Assembly: GCA_015055615.1 (NCBI GenBank)
Contig: SVHT01000006.1
Span: 60,632 to 124,631 of the forward strand
Length of the DNA stretch: 64,000 nt
Reading direction: 5' to 3'
From: Clostridiales bacterium
GTDB taxonomy: Bacteria; Bacillota; Clostridia; Christensenellales; Borkfalkiaceae
Both the position numbers and the translations under genes were made by a program. This document shows, in pieces, positions 1 to 9,025 of this stretch. Under the pieces are notes generated by a model, which had not been told where the DNA came from, did no database searches, and saw nothing but the letters and a program-made list of their open reading frames with translations. Numbering within the stretch: position 1 is the stretch's first letter; each line of letters opens with the position of its first letter.

Positions 1-1835
1 CTCGCCAAATTATCGCATTCATAGAACGCCTCTTCACCGATACTCGTTAATTGACTGTTTTCTTCAAACGTTACGCTCGTCAAATCTTTACAGTTATAGA
101 ACGCCTGATAACCAATACTCATGAGCGTTTTAGGCATTATAATTTCCGTCAAGCTGTTGCAATTGCGGAACGCTTTTTCACCGATACTCGTTAATTGACT
201 ATTTTCTCCAAACGTTACACTCGTCAAGCTATAGCATTTGTCGAACGCATTAGAATTGATTTTGTATCCTGCTGTAATAACCACTTTTTGCAGATTTGAT
301 TTCGGTAAATAAGAGATTGCTGTCGTAGGGCAAGTTACACTCGTCAAACTACTGCAGTCACGGAATGCATATTCGCCGATACTCATTGCCTTTTTAGAAA
401 TTACAATTTCCTCCAAGTTTTTACAATTAGCAAACCCATAATCACCGATTTTCGTTACCGAATCGGGGATTATAATTTCCGTTAAACCCTCACAATAACA
501 GAACGCAGAATCACCGATACTCTCTACACCGTCGCCAAATTCCACACTCGTCAAACTACCGCACTTGCGGAATGCCAAACCACCGATGCTCGTAACGCTG
601 TCTGGGATTACAATTTCCGTCAAGTTACTGCAACCGCTGAACGCCCTATCACTGATACTCGTTACACCGTCGCCCATTTCCACACTTGTCAAGTTTGCGC
701 AATCTTCGAACGCCTGTGCACCGATACACGTAACATCGTCGGGGATTACAATTTTCGTCAAGCTATCGCAATCCCTAAACGCAGCATTATCTATCATGGT
801 GACAGGCAATCCCTCATATTCATCAGGAATAACGATTCTAGCATCTTCGCAAGTTCCTTTGCTTACCGAATAAGCGTCACCGCTTTCATTTAATGTAAAT
901 TTCAATCCTTCGCTTGGTTTTTCTTTTCCGCAACTAGAACAAAAACCATCTACATAATTATGTTTTGCCGTGCCCTCGTCCGTCACTGTATCCGTTTCGC
1001 CACAACCATTGTCGCACTTCGCCGTCTTCGTTCCATCTTCCGTACACGTTGCGTTGTTGTCAGATACGTAATTCGTAAAACTACAACCTTTTGCCGTGCC
1101 CTCGTCCGTCACTGTATCCGTTTCACCACAACCATTGTCGCACTTCGCCGTCTTTGTGCCGTCTTCCGTGCACGTTGCGTTGTTGTCAGATACGTAATTC
1201 GTAAAACTACAACCCTTTGCCGAGTCTTCGTCCGTCACCGTATCCGTTTCGCCACAACCATTGTCGCACTTCGCCGTCTTTGTGCCGTCTTCCGTACACG
1301 TTGCGTCGTTGTTCGATACATAATTCGTAAAACTACAACCCTTTGCCGAGTCTTCGTCCGTCACTGTATCCGTTTCGCCACAACCATTGTCGCACTTCGC
1401 CGTCTTCGTTCCGTCTTCCGTACACGTTGCATCGCCGTTTGACACATAGCTAACAAAAGAATGCCCTAACTCGTCCACGTAATCCGCAACGTAGCTATCT
1501 CCGCAATCACAAGTATACGTTGTAAAACCCTGCTCCGTACAGGTAGGCGCAGTTACCTTTGCGGTATAATTGTGTTCATGCTCATTTTCCGAACTATCCT
1601 CTACGACATCGGACGAGCTATCTTCCACAACGTTGGACGAACTATCCTCTACAATAGACGAGCTACTTTCATCACTGCTGTCCTCTACCACAGCCGAACT
1701 GCTTTCACTATTGCTTGCGCCACCACTATTACTGCCGTTACCGTTATTATCACCTGCGCCACCGCACGCAACAAAACCCGCGCACAGCGCAAGGCAACCC
1801 AATACTGCCAACGTTTTTAAGAGTTTTCCCTTCAT
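1..1835 (-). CDS. BspA-like leucine-rich-repeat (LRR_5) surface lipoprotein, truncated by the window edge (C-terminus missing)
   Basis: Hand translation of the minus strand from ATG at 1835: MKGKLLKTLAVLGCLALCAGFVACGG (lipobox), Ser/Glu-rich linker, four 42-aa Cys-containing repeats, then repeats of the type LTSVxFxxxxxSIGxxAFxxCxxLTEIxIPxSVTSIG. Open to the window edge, so absent from the ORF track. Confidence 0.85.
   Translation of the reverse strand, partial: MKGKLLKTLAVLGCLALCAGFVACGGAGDNNGNGSNSGGASNSESSSAVVEDSSDESSSSIVEDSSSNVVEDSSSDVVEDSSENEHEHNYTAKVTAPTCTEQGFTTYTCDCGDSYVADYVDELGHSFVSYVSNGDATCTEDGTKTAKCDNGCGETDTVTDEDSAKGCSFTNYVSNNDATCTEDGTKTAKCDNGCGETDTVTDEDSAKGCSFTNYVSDNNATCTEDGTKTAKCDNGCGETDTVTDEGTAKGCSFTNYVSDNNATCTEDGTKTAKCDNGCGETDTVTDEGTAKHNYVDGFCSSCGKEKPSEGLKFTLNESGDAYSVSKGTCEDARIVIPDEYEGLPVTMIDNAAFRDCDSLTKIVIPDDVTCIGAQAFEDCANLTSVEMGDGVTSISDRAFSGCSNLTEIVIPDSVTSIGGLAFRKCGSLTSVEFGDGVESIGDSAFCYCEGLTEIIIPDSVTKIGDYGFANCKNLEEIVISKKAMSIGEYAFRDCSSLTSVTCPTTAISYLPKSNLQKVVITAGYKINSNAFDKCYSLTSVTFGENSQLTSIGEKAFRNCNSLTEIIMPKTLMSIGYQAFYNCKDLTSVTFEENSQLTSIGEEAFYECDNLA
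961..1475 (-). repeat. About four tandem copies of a 126-bp (42-codon) repeat inside the BspA-like gene
   Basis: Equivalent positions at 967, 1093, 1219 and 1345 (126-bp period); unit approx. CSFTNYVSDNNATCTEDGTKTAKCDNGCGETDTVTDEGTAKG. Confidence 0.9.
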
Positions 1836-1966
1836 AACACGCTCCTAAAATAAATTATTTCCCCTTTATCTTACCACTTTTTCCCTTTGCCGTCAATAGA
1901 TTTTTTATATTTCATATAAAATCTCCCACCGCCCTCTTCACTTTTCACTCTTACTTATTATTTTTT

Positions 1967-2040
1967 CAGATACGCTCGACTGCGGCTTTGCCTCCGCTCG
2001 GTATGACCGTACACCTTATTCCTCGCAATGACAGCGTGAC
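1967..2040. repeat. Dispersed intergenic repeat (GATACGCTCGACT...GCTCGGTATGAC ... CTCGCAATGAC)
   Basis: Similar sequence at 41257-41300 and related CTCGCAATGAC element at about 3190-3302. Confidence 0.5.
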
Positions 2041-2176
2041 GCTCCCCATAAAAACAGTTTTTCCGACAAACACCGCACAATTTCTTTTTTACCCCCTCGT
2101 TTTCATTGATTTTTTTAAAAAAATAGGGTATAATAAGTCCGCAATTAAAAAACCAATCTTTTTGGAGGACAACATT

Positions 2177-3115
2177 ATGCCTTTGGTAACTACTACCGAA
2201 ATGTTCAAAAAAGCGTACGAGGGCAAATATGCTATCGGCGCGTTCAACGTAAACAATATGGAAATGATTCAGGCTATCGTCGAAGCCGCTAACGAAGAGA
2301 AATCTCCCGTTATTTTGCAAGTTTCCGCTGGCGCAAGAAAGTACGCTAACCCCGTATACCTTCGCCACCTCGTGCAGGCTGCTGTGGAAACCAACGATAT
2401 TCCCATCGCTATGCACCTCGACCACGGCGCTGATTTCGAAATCTGCAAAGCGTCTATCGACAGCGGCTTTACTTCCGTCATGATCGACGCTTCCTCCCAC
2501 CCTTGGGAAGAAAATATCGCTATCACCAAGAAAGTCGTAGAATACGCGCACGACCACGGCGTTGTGGTTGAGGCGGAACTCGGCAAATTGGCTGGTATCG
2601 AGGACGACGTAAACGTAGCCGCGGCTGATGCGCAGTTCACGTCCCCCGACGAAGTACAGGATTTCGTTGCGGCAACGGGTATCGACTCCCTTGCAATCGC
2701 AATCGGTACGTCCCACGGCGCTTACAAATTCAAGCCCGGTCAGGACCCCAAGCTCCGTTTGGATATCTTGGAAGAAATCGGCAAGAGATTGCCCGGTTTC
2801 CCCATCGTTCTCCACGGCGCGTCTTCCGTTCCTCAGGACAAAGTTGCTATCGTTAACCAATACGGCGGTCACATGCCCGACGCTATCGGTATCCCCGAAA
2901 GCGAACTTCGCAAAGCGGCGCAGATGGCAGTTTGCAAAATCAACATCGACAGCGACCTTCGCGTAGCGTTCACGGCGGCTATCCGTAAGCATTACGCAGA
3001 TTTCCCCGGTCATTTCGACCCTCGTCAGTACCTTGGCGACGCGCGCGCAATGATGAAGGAAATGGTTAAGCACAAGATTGTCAACGTGCTTGGCTCGGCT
3101 GGCAAAGCGTTTTAA
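2177..3115 (+). CDS. fba: Class II fructose-bisphosphate aldolase
   Basis: MPLVTTTEMFKKAYEGKYAIGAFNVNNMEMIQAIVEAA; AMHLDHG motif; RBS ggagg upstream. Start internal to the listed ORF. Confidence 0.95.
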   Translation: MPLVTTTEMFKKAYEGKYAIGAFNVNNMEMIQAIVEAANEEKSPVILQVSAGARKYANPVYLRHLVQAAVETNDIPIAMHLDHGADFEICKASIDSGFTSVMIDASSHPWEENIAITKKVVEYAHDHGVVVEAELGKLAGIEDDVNVAAADAQFTSPDEVQDFVAATGIDSLAIAIGTSHGAYKFKPGQDPKLRLDILEEIGKRLPGFPIVLHGASSVPQDKVAIVNQYGGHMPDAIGIPESELRKAAQMAVCKINIDSDLRVAFTAAIRKHYADFPGHFDPRQYLGDARAMMKEMVKHKIVNVLGSAGKAF

Positions 3116-3146
3116 TTAACGCGCGCACGCGATATATAAATAGTGT

Positions 3147-3186
3147 AAAAACGGCTTTGGGCAATCCCCAGAGCCGTTTTGTTTTT
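3147..3186 (+). terminator. Rho-independent terminator after fba
   Basis: AAAACGGCTTTGGGcaatCCCCAGAGCCGTTTTGTTTTTT. Confidence 0.75.
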
Positions 3187-3189
3187 TGT

Positions 3190-3302
3190 TTGTGTCATTG
3201 TCAAGATACGTCGCGAGATTGCCACGCCGTTTTTGCGCCTGTCATTACGAACGGAGCGCAAGCGAAGTGCGGTAATCTCGCAACAACGCCTCGCAATGAC
3301 CT
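3190..3302. repeat. Fold-back intergenic repeat (GCGAGATTGCC ... GGTAATCTCGC ... CCTCGCAATGAC)
   Basis: Inverted arms visible; resembles the CATTGCGAG-type dispersed repeats common in bacterial genomes. Confidence 0.5.
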
Positions 3303-3328
3303 GCTTATACTATTCTGCAATAGGCAAT

Positions 3329-3940
3329 TCATTCTCCTCGCACGTTCCAACTATACAACCCCGACAGGCGATACCCGTCCGTTTCGTCGTATCCGTTTGT
3401 CACGCTATACGTGCCGTAGAAAACCATACCGTCCGCCGCCGTCGTCAATTCTTCGTACCCGATTTCGCCTTTTTCGTTTGTCAGATAATATTCGGGGCGA
3501 GTTTGTACGTTTACTTTTTCCCCAATAATACACTCGCTTATGCGTAAGTAAAACTCAATCGCGCCGTTTTCGCTTACTTGACACCACAACGGGACCGTTT
3601 CCGCTTTTTGCGCAGTCACTGATACGATTTCGCCGTTCAATACATACGTTTCACTGGGATACGTTTCGTTAATTCGCAATTCGCCGGTATATTCAATGGT
3701 GAACGTATCCCCGGCAACGACTTCGCCGTGATCTTCGGGCAACTCAAAAAATAGCCTACTATCGTTATACAGCATATACGGTTTGTCTTGTATATGAAAA
3801 CCGTAATCATACCCCGAGGTAACGGTATAAAAAGACGTTTTCGTCCCGCCGCTTTCGCTGCTGTTTCCATGATCCTTTCCGCACGCAGTCAAAGCAAACG
3901 CAAATCCTACGCACAATAAAAAGGCTGAAAATTTTTTCAT
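3329..3940 (-). CDS. Putative lipoprotein
   Basis: MKKFSAFLLCVGFAFALTACGKDHG signal peptide with lipobox. Confidence 0.6.
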   Translation of the reverse strand: MKKFSAFLLCVGFAFALTACGKDHGNSSESGGTKTSFYTVTSGYDYGFHIQDKPYMLYNDSRLFFELPEDHGEVVAGDTFTIEYTGELRINETYPSETYVLNGEIVSVTAQKAETVPLWCQVSENGAIEFYLRISECIIGEKVNVQTRPEYYLTNEKGEIGYEELTTAADGMVFYGTYSVTNGYDETDGYRLSGLYSWNVRGE

Positions 3941-4196
3941 ACGTCTACCTCCTTGTCATTCTTTCAGGTACATAATAGCATACCACCACCCCCTTGTCAA
4001 TATTTTTTGAAAATTTTGTTCGGTTTGTGTAAATTTGGCAAATCGTAAATATTTTTGCCAACTAATGCGCAAAATTATTGACGAATTGAAAAAAGTGTGC
4101 TAAAATGATATACGGACGAAATCGGGCAACCCAAAAATTCCGTCCAAAAAAGCACGAAACAAAATAATTTTTTCAAATATTGGAGGATTTACTATT

Positions 4197-5216
4197 ATGG
4201 CAAACGTAAAAGTTGCAATCAACGGTTTCGGCCGTATCGGCCGTCTTGCTTTCAGACAGATGTTCGACGCAGAAGGTTATGAAGTAGTTGCTATCAACGA
4301 CCTCACCAGCCCTTCCATGCTTGCGCACCTTTTGAAATATGACACGGCGCAGGGCAGATATAAGTACTGCGACAAAGTAACGGCTGACGACGAAGCTGGT
4401 ACGATTACCGTTAACGGCAAGACCATCAGAATCTATGCAGAAAAAGACGCTGCAAACTGCCCTTGGGGCGAATACAACGTTGACGTTGTTTTGGAATGCA
4501 CCGGTTTCTACTGCTCCAAAGCAAAGTCCGAAGCGCACATCAAAGCTGGCGCTAAGAAAGTTGTTATCTCCGCTCCCGCTGGTAACGACCTTCCTACCAT
4601 CGTTTACAGCGTAAACGAAAAGACGCTCACGAAGAACGACACGATCATCTCCGCGGCTTCCTGTACGACCAACTGCTTGGCTCCTATGGCTAACACGCTT
4701 AACAAGTTGTCCAAGATTAAGAAAGGCTACATGACCACGATTCACGCTTACACGGGCGACCAGATGGTTTTGGACGGTCCTCATCGTAAAGGCGACCTTC
4801 GTCGTGCGCGCGCTGCTGCTGCAAACATCGTTCCCAACTCCACGGGCGCAGCAAAGGCTATCGGTTTGGTTATCCCCGAACTCAACGGCGTACTTGACGG
4901 TTGCGCTCAGCGTGTTCCCGTTCCCACCGGTTCGCTTACCCAGCTCGTTGCTATCTGCGAAGGCGAAGTTGACGCGGCTACGGTAAACAAGGCAATGAAA
5001 GACGCTGCTTCCGCATCGTTTGGTTACACGGAAGAAGAACTCGTATCCTCCGATATCATCGGTATCACCTACGGCTCGTTGTTCGACGCAACGCAGACGA
5101 AGTGCATGCCCATGGGCGATGGCAACACCCTCGTTAAGGTTGTTTCCTGGTACGACAACGAAAACTCCTACACCAGCCAGATGGTTAGAACGATTAAGTA
5201 CTTCGCAGAACTTTAA
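4197..5216 (+). CDS. gap: Type I glyceraldehyde-3-phosphate dehydrogenase
   Basis: [34 protein letters not shown] active site. Confidence 0.97.
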   Translation: MANVKVAINGFGRIGRLAFRQMFDAEGYEVVAINDLTSPSMLAHLLKYDTAQGRYKYCDKVTADDEAGTITVNGKTIRIYAEKDAANCPWGEYNVDVVLECTGFYCSKAKSEAHIKAGAKKVVISAPAGNDLPTIVYSVNEKTLTKNDTIISAASCTTNCLAPMANTLNKLSKIKKGYMTTIHAYTGDQMVLDGPHRKGDLRRARAAAANIVPNSTGAAKAIGLVIPELNGVLDGCAQRVPVPTGSLTQLVAICEGEVDAATVNKAMKDAASASFGYTEEELVSSDIIGITYGSLFDATQTKCMPMGDGNTLVKVVSWYDNENSYTSQMVRTIKYFAEL

Positions 5217-5246
5217 TCTCAGGAGTTTCGGCATCACCGAAAAATT

Positions 5247-5277
5247 ATCCCGACGGAAAATTCCGTCGGGATTTTTA
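5247..5277 (+). terminator. Rho-independent terminator after gap
   Basis: ATCCCGACGGAaaatTCCGTCGGGATTTTT. Confidence 0.8.
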
Positions 5278-5409
5278 TATCAAAAAAATCTTTTCGTCGC
5301 GACACGTCCCACACTTGAACGACTTTCCATTGCCCTTTTTCTAAAAAACTCTTGCCTTTTTTCGTAGAGCGTGCTATGATAATGCCAACAAAGTTTCAAG
5401 GAGCTTTTT

Positions 5410-6474
5410 ATGGAACAAACCTTCGGCGCTTTTTTGGCAGAACGCAGAAAAGCCAACAACTTAACCCAGCGCGCCCTCGCTGAACAGTTATTCGTCAGCG
5501 AATCGGCTGTGAGCAAGTGGGAAAAGGACGTCGCCCGCCCCGACATCTCTCTGTTGCCGAAATTGTCGACAATTTTGGGCGTGAGCGAACACGAGCTTAT
5601 CACCGCGAGCATTGATACCGACGCGCGGACGGAAAAGAAACAGGCAAAACGTTGGCGCGCTCTCACCTTTACTTGGCGGTTATTTTTTCTATTTGGATAC
5701 GGCATTGCATTGCTCGTATGCTTTATTTGCAACCTTGCCATTGACAAACGGTTGGATTGGTTTTGGATTGTCTTTTCCTCCCTTTTGTTGGCGGCGACCT
5801 TTACCAATACACCGCGATATATCAAAAAATACCGCTTGGCGCTCATACCGCTGTCGCAATTTGGAGCGCTTGCGCTGTTGCTGTTGACCTGCGCTTTGTA
5901 CAATGGGGACGTCAGCTGGTTACCCACGGCACTGCTTTCCGTTTTACTGGGGCTTACCGCAATTTTCTTCCCGATTTGCATAGCAAAATATCCAATTTTT
6001 GAAAAGGTGCGGAAGTTTGGCGACTTTATTTCCGTCGGCGTAGTTTTTGTTGTGCTAAATCTCCTTTTAATCACGTGCGATTTCTATTCGCTCGGCAACG
6101 GGTATATGGATAAGCATTGGTATTTGCAAATTGCCCTGCCCATTGTTTGTGTATGCTTTGCAATTTTGCTCGTGCTTATGAGCGTGCGCCTTTTAAAAAC
6201 AAATCGCTTTATAAAAACGGGAATTATCTTTTCTCTTTTGGAAATCTTTTTATACGTTATCCCACGTTTTATTAAGACGAAAAGTCCTATCTGGGCGTTA
6301 GAATTAGAACAATGCAACCCCTTCAACGCGGATTTTTCCGTTTGGACGGTGGCAAACGATATGATTGAAAAGAACGTACATTGTATCGTTTTCTTATCCT
6401 TGCTCTTGTTGGCTCTTATTTTCCTTGCAGTCGGCATTATCCGCGCCGTCAAAAACCACGCTAAAAATAAGTAA
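5410..6474 (+). CDS. XRE-family HTH transcriptional regulator with C-terminal multi-TM region
   Basis: FGAFLAERRKANNLTQRALAEQLFVSESAVSKWEKDVARPDISLLPKLSTILGVSEHEL followed by hydrophobic segments. Confidence 0.8.
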   Translation: MEQTFGAFLAERRKANNLTQRALAEQLFVSESAVSKWEKDVARPDISLLPKLSTILGVSEHELITASIDTDARTEKKQAKRWRALTFTWRLFFLFGYGIALLVCFICNLAIDKRLDWFWIVFSSLLLAATFTNTPRYIKKYRLALIPLSQFGALALLLLTCALYNGDVSWLPTALLSVLLGLTAIFFPICIAKYPIFEKVRKFGDFISVGVVFVVLNLLLITCDFYSLGNGYMDKHWYLQIALPIVCVCFAILLVLMSVRLLKTNRFIKTGIIFSLLEIFLYVIPRFIKTKSPIWALELEQCNPFNADFSVWTVANDMIEKNVHCIVFLSLLLLALIFLAVGIIRAVKNHAKNK

Positions 6475-6492
6475 ATTTTACGGATAAAATAA

Positions 6493-6535
6493 CAACACCC
6501 CCGTGGACATGTCTAATCCACGGGGGTGTTTTGTC
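6493..6535 (+). terminator. Rho-independent terminator
   Basis: AACACCCCCGTGGAcatgtctaATCCACGGGGGTGTTTTGT. Confidence 0.75.
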
Positions 6536-6539
6536 GTTT

Positions 6540-7277
6540 TTAATCTCTTCTTCTGTTGCCGAAAAGCATCATTACCCACAGCGCAAATCTAAGGAAATAA
6601 ATGAGCGAAGTTAGCAACGAGGCTACGTACGTCATCGCCGCCGCAGACAGCATTTTTTCTGCCGCAGGCAATTCCTCTTCCGTTAAAATTCCCTCGGAAA
6701 CGAGCAGCTTTTTCGCCCGACGGCTCGCGTCGAATTCCACGGGTAAGGTCACAAGCAGGAACACCGTCGAAAGTCCGTACAACGCCACGCCCGCCATCGC
6801 CAAATAAAAACCGACGTCCGAATTTTTCGTGTTCGTCACAAACACGTCCAAAATCAAACCGAGCAACACCAAAGGAAACGCCAATCTGCTACCGATATTG
6901 GTCACGAACACCAAACCGTTGCGAATTTTGTAGGGGATATACCCCTTCTTTTTTTGTACGGCGTGCCCGACCTCGTGCGCAGCGACCGCGCAAGCGGCAA
7001 TACTATCGTGCCCGTATACCCCTTCCGAAAGGTTGATTATCCGCTTTTTAGGGTGATAATGGTCGGAAAGTCTACCGTGCACTCTGCCCACTTCGATATC
7101 GCGGATATTGCTCGCGCGGAGCAACCGCACCGCCGTATCCCGCCCCGTCATACGCGAGCGAGTAGGATAATGGTTGTATTTGTTGTAAGCGCGATGCAAT
7201 TTACTGCTCGCAACCCCACTGATAACGGCGCATACCAGCATGCACCCCAGCGAAATGATATAATATTCCAAAAACAT
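6540..7277 (-). CDS. YugP-like zinc metallopeptidase (membrane)
   Basis: MFLEYYIISLGC...; AAHEVGHAVQ zinc motif. Confidence 0.8.
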   Translation of the reverse strand: MFLEYYIISLGCMLVCAVISGVASSKLHRAYNKYNHYPTRSRMTGRDTAVRLLRASNIRDIEVGRVHGRLSDHYHPKKRIINLSEGVYGHDSIAACAVAAHEVGHAVQKKKGYIPYKIRNGLVFVTNIGSRLAFPLVLLGLILDVFVTNTKNSDVGFYLAMAGVALYGLSTVFLLVTLPVEFDASRRAKKLLVSEGILTEEELPAAEKMLSAAAMTYVASLLTSLIYFLRFALWVMMLFGNRRRD

Positions 7278-7409
7278 TTTTGCCTCTTTGGGCATCGAGG
7301 TCTTACCGCAAATCAACGCGCGATAACCCCCCGTCCCCCTACTATTTACTTTATTTATATATAGTATAACCGCTTTTTATGCTTTTTAATCCAATGAAGT
7401 CAAAAACCT

Positions 7410-8219
7410 TTAAAGGTCAATCGAAAAAGGATAAAGCTCCGATTTAGACACCCCGCGGTCCTTCGCCGCCCGCTTTAACGCTTCCTTTTTATCCAACCCC
7501 GCCGCCATATAATGCTGAATATGCTCCCGTTCGCTAAGCGCGTTTAGGGGGCTTTCCTTTTCTTCCGCGCCACCGACAATCAACACGTATTCTCCGCGTT
7601 TTTCGCCCGCCAACCCCTCTGCAAGGGTAAAATTTTTCGCCTCTTCGTGAATTTTGCTAATCTCACGCACCGCGCACGCGGGCCTATCCCCGAACACCTC
7701 GTACATCGCCTTGATATCCTTGTCCACGTCTTGGGGCGCAGAGTGGAACGCCAGCGTCAAATCGCTGTCTTTATACCTTTCAAGGAGCTCCTTTTTTTCG
7801 CCTTGCTTTTCGGGCAAAAACCCAATAAACGCGAACCGTCCCGCGGGCAACGCCGACAAAACGAGCGCCGCCACAAAAGCGCAAGCGCCGGGAATCAGCG
7901 TATACGGCTCCCCGTTATCACGCAAATATTTGCATACGATGTTGCCGGGGTCGGACACCACGGGCGTGCCTGCATCGGACACCACCGCTACCTTTTCCCC
8001 ACGCCGAGATGCCGCCAAAATCTTTTCCGCGGCTTCCGTTTCGTTAAATTTATGGCACGACTGCAACGGTTTTTTGATTTCGTACGCGTTCAAAAGCTTA
8101 ATCGTATGCCGTGTATCTTCGCAAAAAATCACGTCCGCCTCTTTCAGCGTTTCCAACGCGCGCAAAGTTATGTCTTTCAAATTGCCAATCGGCGTCGCTA
8201 CAAAACTAATCATATCCAC
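7410..8219 (-). CDS. rsmI: 16S rRNA (cytidine1402-2'-O)-methyltransferase
   Basis: ISFVATPIGNLKDITLRALETLKEADVIFCEDTRHTIKLLNAY...VVSDAGTPVVSDPG. Confidence 0.93.
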   Translation of the reverse strand: MDMISFVATPIGNLKDITLRALETLKEADVIFCEDTRHTIKLLNAYEIKKPLQSCHKFNETEAAEKILAASRRGEKVAVVSDAGTPVVSDPGNIVCKYLRDNGEPYTLIPGACAFVAALVLSALPAGRFAFIGFLPEKQGEKKELLERYKDSDLTLAFHSAPQDVDKDIKAMYEVFGDRPACAVREISKIHEEAKNFTLAEGLAGEKRGEYVLIVGGAEEKESPLNALSEREHIQHYMAAGLDKKEALKRAAKDRGVSKSELYPFSIDL

Positions 8220-8222
8220 TCC

Positions 8223-8924
8223 TCATCTATTGACTATCGTTTCCAAAATCTCACACGACGGCTTGCCGCCCTTTACCCCTTCTATCATCACCAAATAGGG
8301 TTTCGTTGCGACCCGTCCCCCCACAAATTGAATTTTTTTCACTTCAATATGCTCTTCGTGCAGAGTATAACAAACCTCTGCCAATCTATCGGCCCTATGC
8401 AACATACAAATTCTACCGCCAAACTTCAAGGCATAGGACGCCGCGCGGGCAATCTCTTGCAACGTGAGCGTAATTTCCTTACGGCAAACGGCTTTGTCAT
8501 AATCGTCGTTTTCAAACCCCGTCCCCGCCCTTTCGTAGGGTGGATTGCACAAAATCAGCGAAAACTTCTCGTGATACGCCTTGTCAAGCTCTTGCAACTT
8601 TCCGTTGACGACAGAAAAATTGCCAAATCGGTTATATACCGCCGTTTTTTCCGCCAAAGCGCAAAGGGGTGCTTGCATTTCAAACAAAGTTACGGGCATA
8701 TCGGGGGCTTTGTCCTTATTCAGCGCATAAAAATGGAATCCGACGATACCGCTCCCTGCGCAGAAATCTGCCACCACGTCCCCCTTTTTCCATCTCGCAA
8801 AGCGGGACAAAAGAACCGAATCGGAGGTAAAACGGTACAGACGGGTATCTTGCACGATTTTTAGCCCGTCTATAAGCATATCTTCCAAAACTTCGTATTT
8901 GCCCAAAACAACGTCGCCGTTCAT
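8223..8924 (-). CDS. tRNA1(Val) A37 N6-methyltransferase family (TrmN6/YfiC-like)
   Basis: Class I MTase with VADFCAGSGIVG and ILCNPPY; adjacent to rsmI as is common in Firmicutes. Confidence 0.85.
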   Translation of the reverse strand: MNGDVVLGKYEVLEDMLIDGLKIVQDTRLYRFTSDSVLLSRFARWKKGDVVADFCAGSGIVGFHFYALNKDKAPDMPVTLFEMQAPLCALAEKTAVYNRFGNFSVVNGKLQELDKAYHEKFSLILCNPPYERAGTGFENDDYDKAVCRKEITLTLQEIARAASYALKFGGRICMLHRADRLAEVCYTLHEEHIEVKKIQFVGGRVATKPYLVMIEGVKGGKPSCEILETIVNR

Positions 8925-9025
8925 ATCCGTCCCTCCTTTTTATTAGTATACCATTTTTTGTCTGCAAAGTCAATACCGCAACCCCCTTTCGCATATTTTT
9001 CTCGCCAAACACACAATCTGTTTGT

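Noticed and set aside
960-1442. 160-aa plus-strand ORF with perfect internal repeats (CRALVRHCIRFATTIVALRRL)
   Set aside because: It is the antisense reading of the 126-bp tandem repeats in the minus-strand BspA-like gene; 126 is a multiple of 3, so all frames repeat.
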